This document shows positions 23,116 through 35,430 of a DNA stretch of 64,000 nucleotides, piece by piece. The position numbers and the translations under genes are program-made. Each line of letters starts with the position of its first letter. Positions within the stretch are counted from its first letter, which is position 1. Below the pieces are notes generated by a model, which was not told the DNA's origin, ran no database searches, and saw nothing but the letters and a program-made list of their open reading frames with translations. The DNA comes from Seriola aureovittata (lineage: Eukaryota; Chordata; Actinopteri; Carangiformes; Carangidae). The stretch is taken from the NCBI RefSeq assembly GCF_021018895.1, contig NC_079384.1:21812140-21876139 (forward strand), read 5' to 3'.

Positions 23116-23754
23116 ATGGTTGTGTCCTGTCAGTTGACCTCAGGTTGGCAAGTTATTGTGGCAATAAATAATCTATACTAAGATGACCATCACTCCAATT
23201 TATGATCCTACTGTGAAATATGCTTATATATGGGCACATCTAACAGGCTTTTTTGAACAATCATAATTTCTGATTTTTCAAAATACCTGGGCTACTTCAC
23301 AGTTTCCCACACAGCCCTGGCAGCTGCAGAACTCGACCCTCTATGGGGATAAAAAATGTAGTGATCCCTGTAATGTTATATTAACAGCTTTCTGAGAGAT
23401 TAGAACGTTTTATTACTATATTATACTACTATATTGATTAAAAATATCCATGTTGATATTGATACTTAGATGTTCTTGTTGTAGCCAAGCAACACAACGA
23501 TGATGAATGGAGATGAATAGATGTAATGGGGGTGTGTATCGTTCCTTGGCAGAAACACTGTATCAGTTCCTGTCTGTGGTTGAACATTAACAGGCTTTCC
23601 ATCACAGGCTGCCACTGTGAATGGGAGTGAATGTAGCTCCAGCTCTCTGCTGCATCCTGAGGCCCTGCTGAGGCAGACAGGGGCCTGCCAGTGTCTCATC
23701 ATTACAGCTTCAACAGGATCCGCTGTCTTTGTTCGTCTGGACGAGACAAGACAG

Positions 23755-23865
23755 GGATGACGACGCGTCAGCCATAACGGCCTCGTCTGTGGTTTTCTGC
23801 TGTAGGAGGACCTCAGTCAGTGGTCGGAAGAGGGGAAGTGCAGAGGAAGTACGGAGATGGACGAG
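23755..23865 (+). repeat. Unclassified repeat R2, copy 2
   Basis: Shares CAGCCATAACGGCCTCGTCT, GTGGTTTTCTGCTGTAGGAG and GAGGAAGTACGGAG with the other R2 copies; same orientation as 24660-24785. Confidence 0.72.
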
Positions 23866-24659
23866 AAGAATTAAACCGAACTTTCAAGCGCTTGTCATCA
23901 AACAACCTGCTGCCCACAAAGTTGCCTACAGTGGAGGTTTGAACCGCACCAGGTTGCTTTTACCCCCTCACAACAAATCACATTTAATCTGTAGTGCAGC
24001 TTTTTTCTTAAGGATGTTGTTGTTGTTCATTTCTGTTTTTACTTTCATTTTCTACTCCATATTATAAATTCTCTTTTACCTATTATATGACTTTTCAGAA
24101 CATGTCCCTCCCTTTTTAGTGCCATATGTCATACAGTTTAAAAAGCCCTCTGAGACACAGTTGTGATTTTAGGCTATAAGAATAAAATTGTCTTGCCTCA
24201 ATAAAAATAAACAAAAATAAGTAGCCTAATTTAATTTCCTCGAACATCAGTCTTTTTTGTCATATTTCCATACCACATACATGTATAATAATGTTAACCA
24301 GTGTCTTCCCAAGAAGTGAGAAAACCACATCTAAAAATAATTAAAACAAACCTGCACATAAACAACAATTACTGTTAATACCAGATGTGTATTGAATGAG
24401 AAATTACATGGAACAAATTAAGATTATTGAAATACTTATGTCATATTTAAAGAGGTTTGTATAGCGTATCATATAAAACCTGTATTTCTTCAGATGTGTT
24501 ACAATAGACAAGAAAGTCTGTTTACTTTTTTGATAATAACACTTTTGGGGTGGACATGAAATGAATGAATGATGAATGACATGATGAGGATGGTCTTGTA
24601 GTCTTGTAGTGTCTCGTCACAGACACACCGAGGTCATCAATCTCTGGATGCCTTTGTTC

Positions 24660-24785
24660 TTTGGAAGGGACACGACAGGAGTGACAACACTTCAGCCATA
24701 ATGGCCTCGTCTGTAGTTTTTTACTCAACTAAGGAAGGAAGGAGCAGGGAAGAGAGGAAGTACAGAGGCGCAACACACATGAGAA
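24660..24785 (+). repeat. Unclassified repeat R2, copy 3
   Basis: Contains GGACACGACAGGAGTGACAA and CAGCCATAATGGCCTCGTCT, close to the other R2 copies. The three copies lie within 4 kb. Confidence 0.72.
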
Positions 24786-25134
24786 GTCATATACACTGCT
24801 GGCAACAAAGAGAATGCTGAGCTCACATGGAAAATCATTTGTCCCATGTTACTGAAGGAACAGTCACACATAAAAGAACTGCTGGTTTATCCTCTGTGTC
24901 AGAGGAAAAATGAATGAATTCACCTCAAAAAGACACCTCTCCACAGCAGGTCTGTTCTGCTCTGTCTGTGGACAAAATGGCAAAGGTATTTTTAATTTTA
25001 TTAGTTCGTCTGGGAAAATGCTAATGGCTAGTTTTTGCCTGGAAGGCTAATTTTCATCTGTTTCATCTGACCAGAAGTTAAAATGTCAGTGTTTCCTTAA
25101 AGTAATTGTTTGTTACATTGTTACATTTTGAGAT

Positions 25135-25770
25135 TCTCTTCCAGAGAACATCAATATCAATATCAATATCAATATCAATATCAATATCCATATGTCTCTG
25201 TATTAAACACAGCACTGCAGTCAGGATGTGGTTAGCCTAGCTTAGCATAAAGCCTGGAAGCAGGGGGAAACAGCTAGCCTGACTCTGCCCAAAGTTGAAA
25301 AATAAACCTACGTACACGTCTACAGATCACTAACTAGTGTGTGTCTAATTTGCATGTAAACAGAGAGAGTATATTACAGTTTGTTGTTGTAAGGGCAGTA
25401 TAATAATAATAATTTATTGGTGAGCAGCAGCAGGTTGTCAAGACCAAAACCAAAACCTGGGCTCACTGCCCATATCTGGAAATCTGCGCCATAGCTGGAG
25501 ATGCAGCACAGAAGTGATTGATGGATGGATAAACTGTTTGTCAAGTGATAGTTACTGCAGCTAACTACCCATGAAGCCTCTTGCTTTGTGTATGGATTAA
25601 TAAACAAAGGTTGTGTTTATCAGTGGGTGTAAATTTGAGCTTTGGAGTCGCTTGTACATCCAGCTAAGCCTAACCACGTGCTGACTCCAACCCTGTACTG
25701 GAATAAGACTGATATTGATGCTCTCAGAAAGAAAGAGTTATAAGAATTATTGAATTTTTTAAACTGTAGG
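25135..25770. mobile_element. MITE-like element with long inverted ends
   Basis: The left part (AGTCAGGATGTGGTTAGCCT, AGCTTAGCATAAAGC, near 25220-25255) is the imperfect reverse complement of the right part near 25650-25740. The ends contain ATATTGAT and a CTCT..AGAG pair. A related end lies at 62290-62395. The left end includes a (ATCAAT)n run at 25151-25191. No transposase. The AGCTTAGCATAAAG word is common in fish repeats. Confidence 0.6.
25151..25191. repeat. (ATCAAT)n hexanucleotide array
   Basis: About seven tandem hexamers at the left end of the MITE-like element. Confidence 0.9.
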
Positions 25771-28700
25771 ACTATTCTCTCAACGAGGGCAGTAGAGTAT
25801 TTGGTTGAGATCTCACTTATCTTCTTTAGCTTAGCTCAGGAAAACAAGACACATGAAATAATATGAAGAGAAAACCTCCAGCTTGCTTTATACAATTTCC
25901 CCTCTAAACAATACATGCATTCACATCCACAGCAGTCATCTAGCACTGTTTGATTTTGTCTTTAAGTAAAGTCTCACTGAGCTGCACTTTAATAGTTGAC
26001 CTTTTCTGTGGGTTAAGCTACCAGATGTAAATGTGTATGACTGAATATAGATCAGAGCAACGGTGAAAAACAAGGATCCTACCCAGGGTAAAATAAAGGT
26101 GAGCAAAAGCCCTGCTATAAAGCCCTGAGATATTGATCGCTGATAAGTTATGACCAACGTGTATTGATCCAGCAGGACGTGTGTCCACAGCAGTAAGACA
26201 AAGACACACACCTCAGCCCTGACTATGAATACTTCAGGACACAACAAAAAAAACTATGATGATGTTTTGTTTTGTTTTTTAATCCTAAAACTGCTCACCA
26301 TCAAAATCCTCTCAAAACTGATTTTTTCTAAAAAATGTCTTTCTAAGAACGAACATAATTTCTGCAATGCATGACCCTTGTAGCAATAAGTTATGGGAGG
26401 CGGGTATTGATCTGGCCTGTTTTGTGACCACAGGACATTAAGAGAATGTCACGCTATCCATCTGCATGTGACGATGGCCAACAAGCAAAGACTGAGGAAA
26501 TGCATTCAGAGACCTCATCTAAATGCCGGGAGTAGAGGCAATCCATCCTGCTCTACATGGCTATTTTGGCATATTTCAGAGATCTGGGCTCACATGCAGA
26601 GGGAAAAGTCTCACAACAAACACGGACAGAAAATCCACTGTATATACAAATCTTTTCAAAGAAGCAAGTGCTCCCTCAGAGAGAGTGAATAAGACACAGT
26701 CACAGCTTCATGAGACACAGTCGGATATTCAGAAAGATGGAAATACACTGAGATAATTTATCTGGACATCTTCAGTAACTAATGGTTGTGGAGGACACAT
26801 TAACATATAGTGAAGGTGCAGATTGCACCCCCACCCTCCAGTGACCGTCATCATATACCACCAGGACATCATGGTCAGTCCCGTCTATTCATGCACATTT
26901 CATTAAAATACTGCATGTACATGCAACTACTGGTATTATAAAAGTTGCTATGGCAAAATCACAAATCATAAAATCACATCAATTTTGAGGGAAAAATAAT
27001 CGTTACTCAAAAAGGAGAAATTTATATTTTAGTAGTTTTTGTAGTTAGCCTTCAGACTGCAGTAGGTTTTCCATCCATTAAGACGGAACGGTTTTTTAAT
27101 TTAGGCAATCAAATCATTTCATATGAATTATATTTGCTATAGTGACGGTGTTCCATAAGCTGACGGCCACACACTGTGGTGCCATGTGAGTGCAGTTGTG
27201 TGGATACCAAAAGTTCAGATATGTTGGACTTTGCCTGAGTTGAACTGAACTTTGTATGTGCAGACAGTCACTGTCGACCACAGCTTGAAATGAAAGATGA
27301 ATAAAAATCGAATTATTGAACTGCAAAATAACAAATAGGTTGAATATATTCAACTGAAATATCAGCTTGCGGATGCAGATTGTTGTTTTAAAGATATTTT
27401 TGCATTAAAAAATGTGACTTGCAGATTAAACTTGTGAGGTGACCAGAGGATAGAGAGTCCTCCTGAGATTTCACTTCTACATCACAGAGTTAAAAGTTTC
27501 TGTATTACCCCCTCAGTGAAATTACAGCCTAAATGTTTCTTTGTATGCAGATTAAAGAATATTATTGGTGGGAAAAAAAAAGGATGGAGATTGAATAACT
27601 GCAATACTAATATAGGAAATGGTTCTAGGAGTTTCTGTACATTCCTTTATTCTGAAGAGAGGAAGAGATCTTTCTATTTTTGGAGCCCATCAACCTCATA
27701 TCACATCATCTGCACAATTCAATATAAGAGTAAACACATCAGCATCAGCTCCGAGGCCTCTCTACAGCAGAAACACAACACACACAAAGACTATCAGCAG
27801 AGACAGAGGGCTTCTTGATGATTTTCTAATAGGGTTTATTCCTCTTTCCTGTCATTAGTCAAACAGTGACAAATCCATTTGATCTCCGCTGTGTGATGTT
27901 ATATGAACTTCACTGGAGAAAATCTCTCCTCTTCTGCCCAGATGAGCCTGAAACCTGAACCCTCACACTCCCTTTTTTACTTAATTGAAGCATTGAGAGG
28001 CAAATTGAACAATAGCCTGGTGTAATTAAATCTTAGCAATACCCTGTTGTGCTAGTTTAAGCCTGTAATGATGTTTTTGCCGCGCGCCTCTCTCCTGTTC
28101 CCCACCAATTAAAACCTGCTAAAGAGCGTAAAGACAGCTGGATCGATTTCTGCTTAATGCCAGTGTTGTGGTTTTCTAGCCGTCCTCCAGTGGCACTGAA
28201 ATCCAATAAATGGTATAATCATGGTTCCTTAATGACAAGACGCAGGTGGAGGGTGATTTGTTTTGCTTGATTTGGCATGCAGGATAAGATTTACACTAGA
28301 CAAAAAGTTCAAGTTGCCAATGATGTGATACTAATGTGTGCAGCTTTCAAGATGCAGCAGTTACTTAAAGAACGATAGCAGTAATTTTGACTTTACAGAA
28401 ATCAATACTGAATATGTTGACTTGATGTTTCAATGTTTCATTTTGAGAGGCATATGCTGTTGTCCGGCTACAATAATGTGATTGTGGAAGATTGTGTATG
28501 GAGCAAGAAGCATGTAGCATGGAAGCCTCTTAAGAAAACCTCATTCAAAAACACACAACGGCAGTATATTGTGTGGTTCACGCTGTATGTTTTGATAAGA
28601 ACATGACTTAAATGGCCTCCAACAAACAGGATTCCACCAACTCTGCAGCTGAGGTGGATGGAGGCGCTGCAGCTGACACACACATCTTCATAACAACAGC

Positions 28701-29240
28701 AGGACAAAGAGTGTTAATGTGTTTTAAATGGCAGAGATTACAGAGAAAAGATCTTAAAGATTAGAAAAAGGCTGTTGGTGGTTATCATGATTTAGAGAGA
28801 AACTGCTGCCCATATGTTGATAGAGCATCATGGGAACTGTAGTACTTCCTGTGTGCTAACAAATTAATAGTTGTTTAACTTTGTCCAAATCATGAAGAGT
28901 ATCAGAATTCAGATTTGCATTGAGGTACACAGGTTAGTGTAACAAACTTTGGCCTTTCTGACATTCACATCAACCTGGTCATCTGGTTCTGAGTGTGATG
29001 GCAATAAGTGTTCTTTCAGTTTAAAAGTTGTAACCTGCTCTCTTATGAACAAGTTAAATAAGTTAGAGTTAAAGTTAGAGGAGTAACTGCAGGAGTAACC
29101 AGGGGCCAAATCAGAACTGTTGTTTTTTTTTTTTTTTTTTTTAACTGTATTTGCCTTAAATCCAGCTTTACATGTTTGGTATTTGGAAACGTTTCAATGT
29201 GCAATAGAACAAAAAAATCTTAAAATGATTAATTATATTA
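25771..29240. other. Long unique non-coding interval
   Basis: About 3.5 kb with no recognised gene and few repeats. 27950-28300 has features of a conserved non-coding element (see findings). A T run lies at 29123-29142. Short frames have no recognisable motifs. Confidence 0.5.
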
Positions 29241-29248
29241 ATTATAAA

Positions 29249-29346
29249 TTCTCTTCTCTTCTCTTCTCTTCTCTTCTCTTCTCTTCTCTTCTCTTCTCTT
29301 CTCTTCTCTTCTCTTCTCTTCTCTTCTCTTCTCTTCTCTTCTCTCT
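29249..29346. repeat. (TTCTC)n pentanucleotide array
   Basis: About nineteen near-perfect TTCTC units. On the other strand it is a pure GA-rich purine run. Confidence 0.95.
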
Positions 29347-29748
29347 CTGTGCTGGTTGTTTAACTAGTGTCTGTACAACTGAATGGCATTCAATTATGAG
29401 CGCTATTATCAGCCAGGAGGTTAGGGCCCTGTCTAATTCACTCCTACTCTGTTGTCACAACATTAAGACCCCCCAACCCACCTGCTCCTCTTCCGTTATC
29501 TAAACTACACACATTGGCCATCTGATAATAATACCTGATAATGATGTCTCCTCTCCCCCAGCCCCCTCCTTCCTACAACTCCTCCCCAGCTAAATGAAAG
29601 CAGGGAGTGGATGAGCTTCTCCTACGCTTCTTTAACAGCATTAAAGCGTTGGGGCAGGTACAGTTTCCTATCAGTTTTATCCAGGAGGAAACACGAGACT
29701 CACCAGCATCATTAGTGAGCAGACATAATGTAATCACTCATGAACAAG

Positions 29749-29786
<38 letters not shown>
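29749..29786. repeat. (TG)n microsatellite
   Basis: A pure TG run of about 37 bp; another related run follows at 29879-29947. Confidence 0.95.
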
Positions 29787-29787
<1 letters not shown>

Positions 29788-29878
29788 AGGCAGGGGATTG
29801 ATACGCCTATATTACATTCATCAGCAGCAGCGGTTATTAAAAGTGAACTTTTCTGACTTTTTCCTTTTTCTGTGTATT

Positions 29879-29880
29879 TG

Positions 29881-29911
<31 letters not shown>

Positions 29912-29947
29912 TGTGTGTGTGTGTGTATGTGTGTGTGTGCATGTGTG
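29879..29947. repeat. (TG)n microsatellite, interrupted
   Basis: TG run with GG and TA interruptions, about 70 bp. Confidence 0.93.
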
Positions 29948-30103
29948 TGCGATTTACATGTTAACTGGTAATTAAAGGTAAACTTGTTTTAAAATGTAGC
30001 CATCAAGAGGATTTGAGGTCAAAGGTCATACATTTATCACAGCTGGGTGTCAGATACAGTGTGGGTGGGATGCAGTGGGTGCATTTGTAGATGTCTTTAC
30101 AAC

Positions 30104-30729
30104 AGGGGAAAGAAAGAGGGGCAGAGCAGGAGAGGAAAGTGGAGATGAAAGGAGTGAGAAAAGGTGTGAAAGACGAGAAAAGAAGAGGAAAGTAGGAGAG
30201 TAGAGCACAGTAGAAATGAAAGATTTCAAGGAGGAGATGAAGAGAGGAAAGGAAAAGGATAAAAAAGCGGGGAGAAGAAGAGAAGAAGGGGGAAGAGCAG
30301 AAAGGAACGGAGCAGAGACAAGCAGCAGAGGAGGAAAATGGAAATGAAGATAGAAAGAGGAGGGGAGCAAGAGAAAGACATGGGAGGAGAAAAATGATGA
30401 GCTGAGCAAAGGCAAAAATAGATGGTGAGATGTGAAGAGGAGAAGGGATAAATGAAAGTAAGAGTGAGAAAAAGATGAGGAGAGTAGCAAAATAGAAGAG
30501 AAGCAGAGATCAGGGGTGGCAAAGAAATTGAGGAGGAGACAAGCAAAAAGGGGAGGAGGAAAAAGGTGGAGAGGAGATGAGAAATGGAAAGAAGTGGAGA
30601 GAAGGAATGGAAAAGTAGGAGAGGTCAGGAGAGGAGGAGAAGTGATGACATGAGAGATGAGAAAAAGAGGGGTGGAGAGGAAAGGAAAAAGAGGGAAAGA
30701 GAGGGGAAGTGGGATGAGAAGTGGAGAGC
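30104..30729. repeat. Purine-rich (GA) tract, ~620 bp
   Basis: The + strand is very largely A and G with scattered T and C, without a fixed repeat unit. Minus-strand open frames of Ser/Leu/Phe-rich composition here are composition artefacts. Such strand asymmetry can support triplex (H-DNA) structure. Confidence 0.88.
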
Positions 30730-30802
30730 CTCTTTATCTGTGACGCATTAGGTCATAATACATAAAACCCTTCCAGTGCACCATTATACTCCACAATACT
30801 CC

Positions 30803-30803
<1 letters not shown>

Positions 30804-30852
<49 letters not shown>

Positions 30853-30889
30853 TGTGTCTGTGTCTGTGTCTGTGTCTGTGTGTGTGTGT
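30804..30889. repeat. (TG)n with (TGTGTC)n microsatellite
   Basis: A TG run followed by about five TGTGTC units and TG again. Confidence 0.95.
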
Positions 30890-31481
30890 CCTGAAGAGGG
30901 CTGTTTGCAGTTCGTGGAGCAATTTTGTACTTTGGCTTTTTTGTCCCTGTGGTTGTGCGTCACTGATAACCTCCATTAACTCATCATTGTTTATTTGCAT
31001 TGAATAGAACATCAAGCCGGGTTTTATCTGCTCACAGGTGTGTGAGAAGCTGACATACGTGTGTGAGGTCGGTAGAGATGTTGAGTCCTGACACCAGCTG
31101 ATCAGTTGTGTGTATCAGCGGTGTGTATGTTGATGGGCATTATAAATTCCTGTAAAACCCTACATACATTTTGCAGAGACATTTTGAAAGGTATATGTTA
31201 ACACTTCCTAATATTCCCTTTTCTATTGTGTTGCTAATATATTTAAGATTAATTAAGAACATTTGTTCATGTGGAACTTGTATTTTGCCATAAAAAGGAA
31301 AGTAACAGGAAGTTCATGGATTATTTTATTTAACAAACTGTACACTCTGCATTTTTACTTTTGTTGTCTAGGCAGAAGTTATCTTTATTTCTTATGTACA
31401 TCTGTTTATAAAAGAATAATAAAGAGTTGATAATAATTAATTTAAATATATAGTTTGCTGTGTGGTGATCTGCACAAGCCT

Positions 31482-31560
31482 CTACAAGGCAACTTTATTT
31501 GTATAGCACCTCTCAACCACAAGGCAAATCAAAGTTCTGCTATAAAACAGCAAAAAGAAA
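31482..31560 (-). mobile_element. Retrotransposon 3'-end-like stub
   Basis: AAGGCAACTTTATTTGTATA and CAAAGTTCTGCTATAAAACA resemble the 3' ends of fish non-LTR elements (TTTATTTGTATAGCAC). Only about 80 bp is present. Class and orientation are inferred by resemblance. Confidence 0.5.
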
Positions 31561-31913
31561 AAGAAAACAAAAGGAATTAAGACAAGGACATTAAAAAACA
31601 CAAGTCAATATGAAATAGATTTAGAAAGAATAAAATAAAAACTGAAGGTAGACTAAGGTCTTAATTCCTTTGTCTGATAAAGCAGAGACAGAGACAGTGA
31701 AGACAGGAAAAGCATTTTAATGTCAGCACTGAATCAATATGGGGGAAATAATGGCCTGAGAGGAGCAACAGTGGCCATTAATGTTCCCCATGTGTCATGG
31801 CGTTAGTAATGGAGGATCAATGCAGCGAGAAAGAGACTGGTCCTCAACTGTCCTGTCCTAACATGGCTCGTCCAGCCATTAACATGCTAACTCTTACACC
31901 AGCACCAGCAGCC

Positions 31914-31914
<1 letters not shown>

Positions 31915-31961
<47 letters not shown>

Positions 31962-31973
31962 GCACACACACAC
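31915..31973. repeat. (CA)n microsatellite
   Basis: CA run with two CG steps, about 59 bp. Confidence 0.95.
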
Positions 31974-33885
31974 GTAGTGTAAGTTATCATAATAAAACAA
32001 AGTTTTCACCTTGAACTGTGTCTGGCTGCATGTCTCCACTCAGACTTTAATAAAATGTTTCCTATATATGTCATTCTTCTTCAGATTTGAGTTTTTAGCT
32101 CCATGTTTGTGATTAGTTTTCTTTATTTAGTTGATTTTAATATTCTATTTCGCTAGTTGTTGAACTCTGCTATATAATTCGAATTTAGATATCATGGATG
32201 TTAATTAAAGTAATATTACTTGTGTGTCAGATGAAATGGTTAGTTCATGGTTACATTACTGAAGGTAAAAAAAAACTTAATTTGGGAATTAGAGAAATCC
32301 GTTGTTGGCGTTGGAGGTAATTTTAAATGTGATGACTTCGCAGAATTACAGCTCACTAAAACTCCGGTAATGTTGATGAAGACAGAGGAAAATCCTGAGC
32401 TCGGACTAGACACTGCTCAACAGGTTAGTTTAATGTCAGACACACACTCATAGCTGGAGCTTAAGAATCCACAGAGGGGATTTCCTTTCCCACCCACCAC
32501 TCTATGTGTGTGTGTGTGTGTGTGTTTATGTGCATGTGCAGTTGTTTGTGTGGTTTCAGAGGTGCACAGAAGGCATCCACGCATTTCTGTCTTGAAATTG
32601 ACATTTAGTTTGATGTGAGCGAGTGAATTAAATGTAAACTGGGGGTGGAGAATAAATATGCATGTTTTCAAATCTATATTTGTCTTAAAAGCTAAATAAC
32701 ACAGGACAAACACGGAATGTTGGGCTGATCTGTAACACACACACAGCAGCACATGACCCGCACACACTCACACACTGATTAAACCAATATTCAAAACATT
32801 CAGCCTGGTCCAAAACTCACTCTAACACATAATCATAATTAATACCCACATTACATTGAACCACTGAATGCAGACTTTGGTGCTACAACATACCAAATGA
32901 ATAAAAAACAAATAAACGGTCAGTGCTTTTTCAGGAATTTGTGTTTCAGTCAAATATGTATCATCCTCACTTTGAATTTCAGTGACGCATTATGTAATGG
33001 AGAGTTGATTAGTCAATCTGTGGATCACTTATACACTGATCACTTTCTTCATGAGTCATTTTAGGTAAACTCAAAATTAGTAGCTTCTCATTAATTACTA
33101 ATTACTTAAACATTAGTTAGTATTTTACAATAAACATGGTGCTTCATGATGTGAAGTGAATAAGTAGTGCCTCATTACTTTCATAATATCTGACTCTTTT
33201 AAAGCATCATCCTACAACACTGACAAGTAGCTTACTGAGGAATTCACAAATAGACAGCAGGATTCTCAAAATATAAAAATAACCATGTTCAGGGGACATA
33301 TACATGAATATTCGTATCCATAGAGACACCACACTAGATACTGACCAGCTAATTCATAAGCATATGATGGATATGATTTTACCATCCTATCTTTCATCAA
33401 TAATACAGTAGATAATTTCTTCATTTATAGGCTACATATTCATTTTTCCAGAGTGCTTTATAATACACCTCTTATTCACCCGCTGACACACACACACACT
33501 TACATACTGATACTGATAGCAATGAAATATGAAAGGTGCTGGTCTGACCATCAGGAACCCTGACCCTGTATTAAGTTGGATATGAATTTATTAGTGACCA
33601 AAATGTCTTTAAATTGACTCATTTTAGGACAATAAGTAAGCAAAGGATTCAGGTATTCTCCCCTATCCAAATCCCCCCCCCCAAGACTTTGAAACAGTAT
33701 TTGGACTTTTGTGTGTGTGTGTAATTGAATAGTTATGTGAGTAAATTAAGTATAAGACATCCAAATTATTATTTAAACTTTATAGTAGTGGTCTATGGGG
33801 AAATATGAGATTTTAGCTGCTGTATCACAGTTATTAGACCACTCTTAAAACAAGCTAAACACCACTTCAACAAAAGTCAGTGGCA
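31974..33885. other. Non-coding, no gene recognised
   Basis: AT-rich unique sequence. It holds a short TG run at 32505-32525, a C run at 33676-33682 and no credible exon. Confidence 0.45.
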
Positions 33886-34380
33886 AAATGTCTGATCTCA
33901 GAGCTGCATTCAACATGATTGACCGCGACATATTATTGGACAGACTGTAAAACCTGGTGGTGCTAAACTGGTTTGACTCCTATTAACTGGGACTACTTTG
34001 TGTTTCCTGGTACATCCAAGACTAAAACAATAACTTCAGGTCCTCTGGGCACCGTTCTCTGCCTCTTCTGTTCCAACTACCTCATATTATGGACAACAAC
34101 ATAATATCTCACCAGACAAACAGGGTTTATATAAAGCACCATGCTGATTACTATAGTCCCATGCAAGCACTAAGTAGGTGCACTTGTCACAGACCAAACC
34201 ATTGAATGAATGGTGCCAAAACTCCCTCCAGTTAAACAAAGATAAAAGTGAAATAATTGTTTTTGGAGCTGAAGAAGAACAAAGTCACTGCTCAGCTCCA
34301 GTTGGTCAGTTTAAAGACCAGAAGCCGAGAAACCAAACCAGAAATCCTGCTGTAGTCAGTGACTAAGACTAATAACCACA
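33886..34380 (+). pseudogene. Decayed LINE reverse transcriptase fragment
   Basis: Translation gives LRAAFNMIDRDILLDRL, matching RT motif A of Rex1/CR1-type LINEs (usual form DLSAAFDTIDHNIL) with the first Asp-containing part eroded. Further on is LNEWCQNSLQLNKDKSEIIV, the segment that follows the YADD motif. The YADD box is lost or unrecognisable. Stops and frame changes are many; an old fragment. Confidence 0.8.
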
Positions 34381-34466
34381 TTCAGACAATTCAGCCAAAA
34401 GATCAGAGGAAATAAGCCTGTAGCTACACTTATAACCTGTAGTGTCTTCATTGAACACAACCATTA

Positions 34467-35430
34467 CAGTGCTGGTGTAAGTAAGTGAACCCTTGGATTT
34501 AATAACTGATTGAACCTCCTTTGGCAGCAATGACCTCACAACAACTCTTCCAGTAGCTTCTGATCAGACCTGCACAATGTTTACGATGAATTCTGGACCA
34601 TTACGCGTTATATAGCTGCTTCAGCTCAGATAGAGTCTCAGGATGTCTGGTGTGAGTGGCTCTCTTCAGGTCATTCCACAGCACCTCTACTGGGTTAAGG
34701 GCTGGGCTATGACTGGACCTAAGTGGTCAGAGGTGGATTTTCTTTGTCTGAAGTCATTCTTCAGTGGATTTACTTTAATGTCTAGGGTCATTGTCTTGCT
34801 GCATCAGCAGCTTCTCTTGAGCCTCAGCAAGTGAGCAGACACCCCGACATTAGCCTGTAAGAGACCCTGATAAACACTGGAATTCATTTTCCCCTCAATG
34901 ATGTGGAGCTGTCCAGGTCCAGAGGCAGCAAACCCCCAAATCATGCTCCCTCCTCCCTACTTCACCTTTGGGGGTGATGTTTTCATGTTGGTATGCAGAA
35001 CTCTTTTTACACCATACATAGTGCTGCATATTCTTTACCAAACAATTCAACCTTAGTTTCATCAGTCTAATTCAACACATTTTCCCAGTAGCGTTGTGGA
35101 GAGTCAGGCTGCTCTTCGACAGGTCTACAGTGATGTGCTGTTTGGGAAGCCGTGGTTTCAGTGTCCATGGCAGAGCACTACGCTGCGTGATTTGCGCCTG
35201 GCAGACTCCAGAGCTGTTACTCTGAGGTTCTTTTGTACCTACACTGTGAATGTTTGAACGATGTTTTCAATATGGACAAGAACAATACAATGCTTTGGGC
35301 GTTATTAGTGAAAATAGATTGTATTTGTTCAGAATTGTAACTCATATGAAGATCTGATCATATTTTAAGACAAACTTCTATATAAATTGAGATACTTCCA
35401 TATTGTTCACTTACGTATTCTTGCCACTTG
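34467..35430 (-). mobile_element. Tc1/mariner-like transposon, decayed
   Basis: The left end CAGTGCTGG follows a TA. AAGTAAGTGAAC at the left and ACGTAAGTGAAC (reverse complement of the right end) mark the inverted ends. On the minus strand near 34610-34690 the frame reads WNDLKRATHTRHPETLSELK, the C-terminal part of a Tc1-type transposase. Upstream parts are broken by stops and shifts, so it is inactive. Confidence 0.8.

Noticed and set aside
30050..30546. Long minus-strand frames rich in Ser, Leu and Phe
   Set aside because: Artefact of the purine-rich tract.
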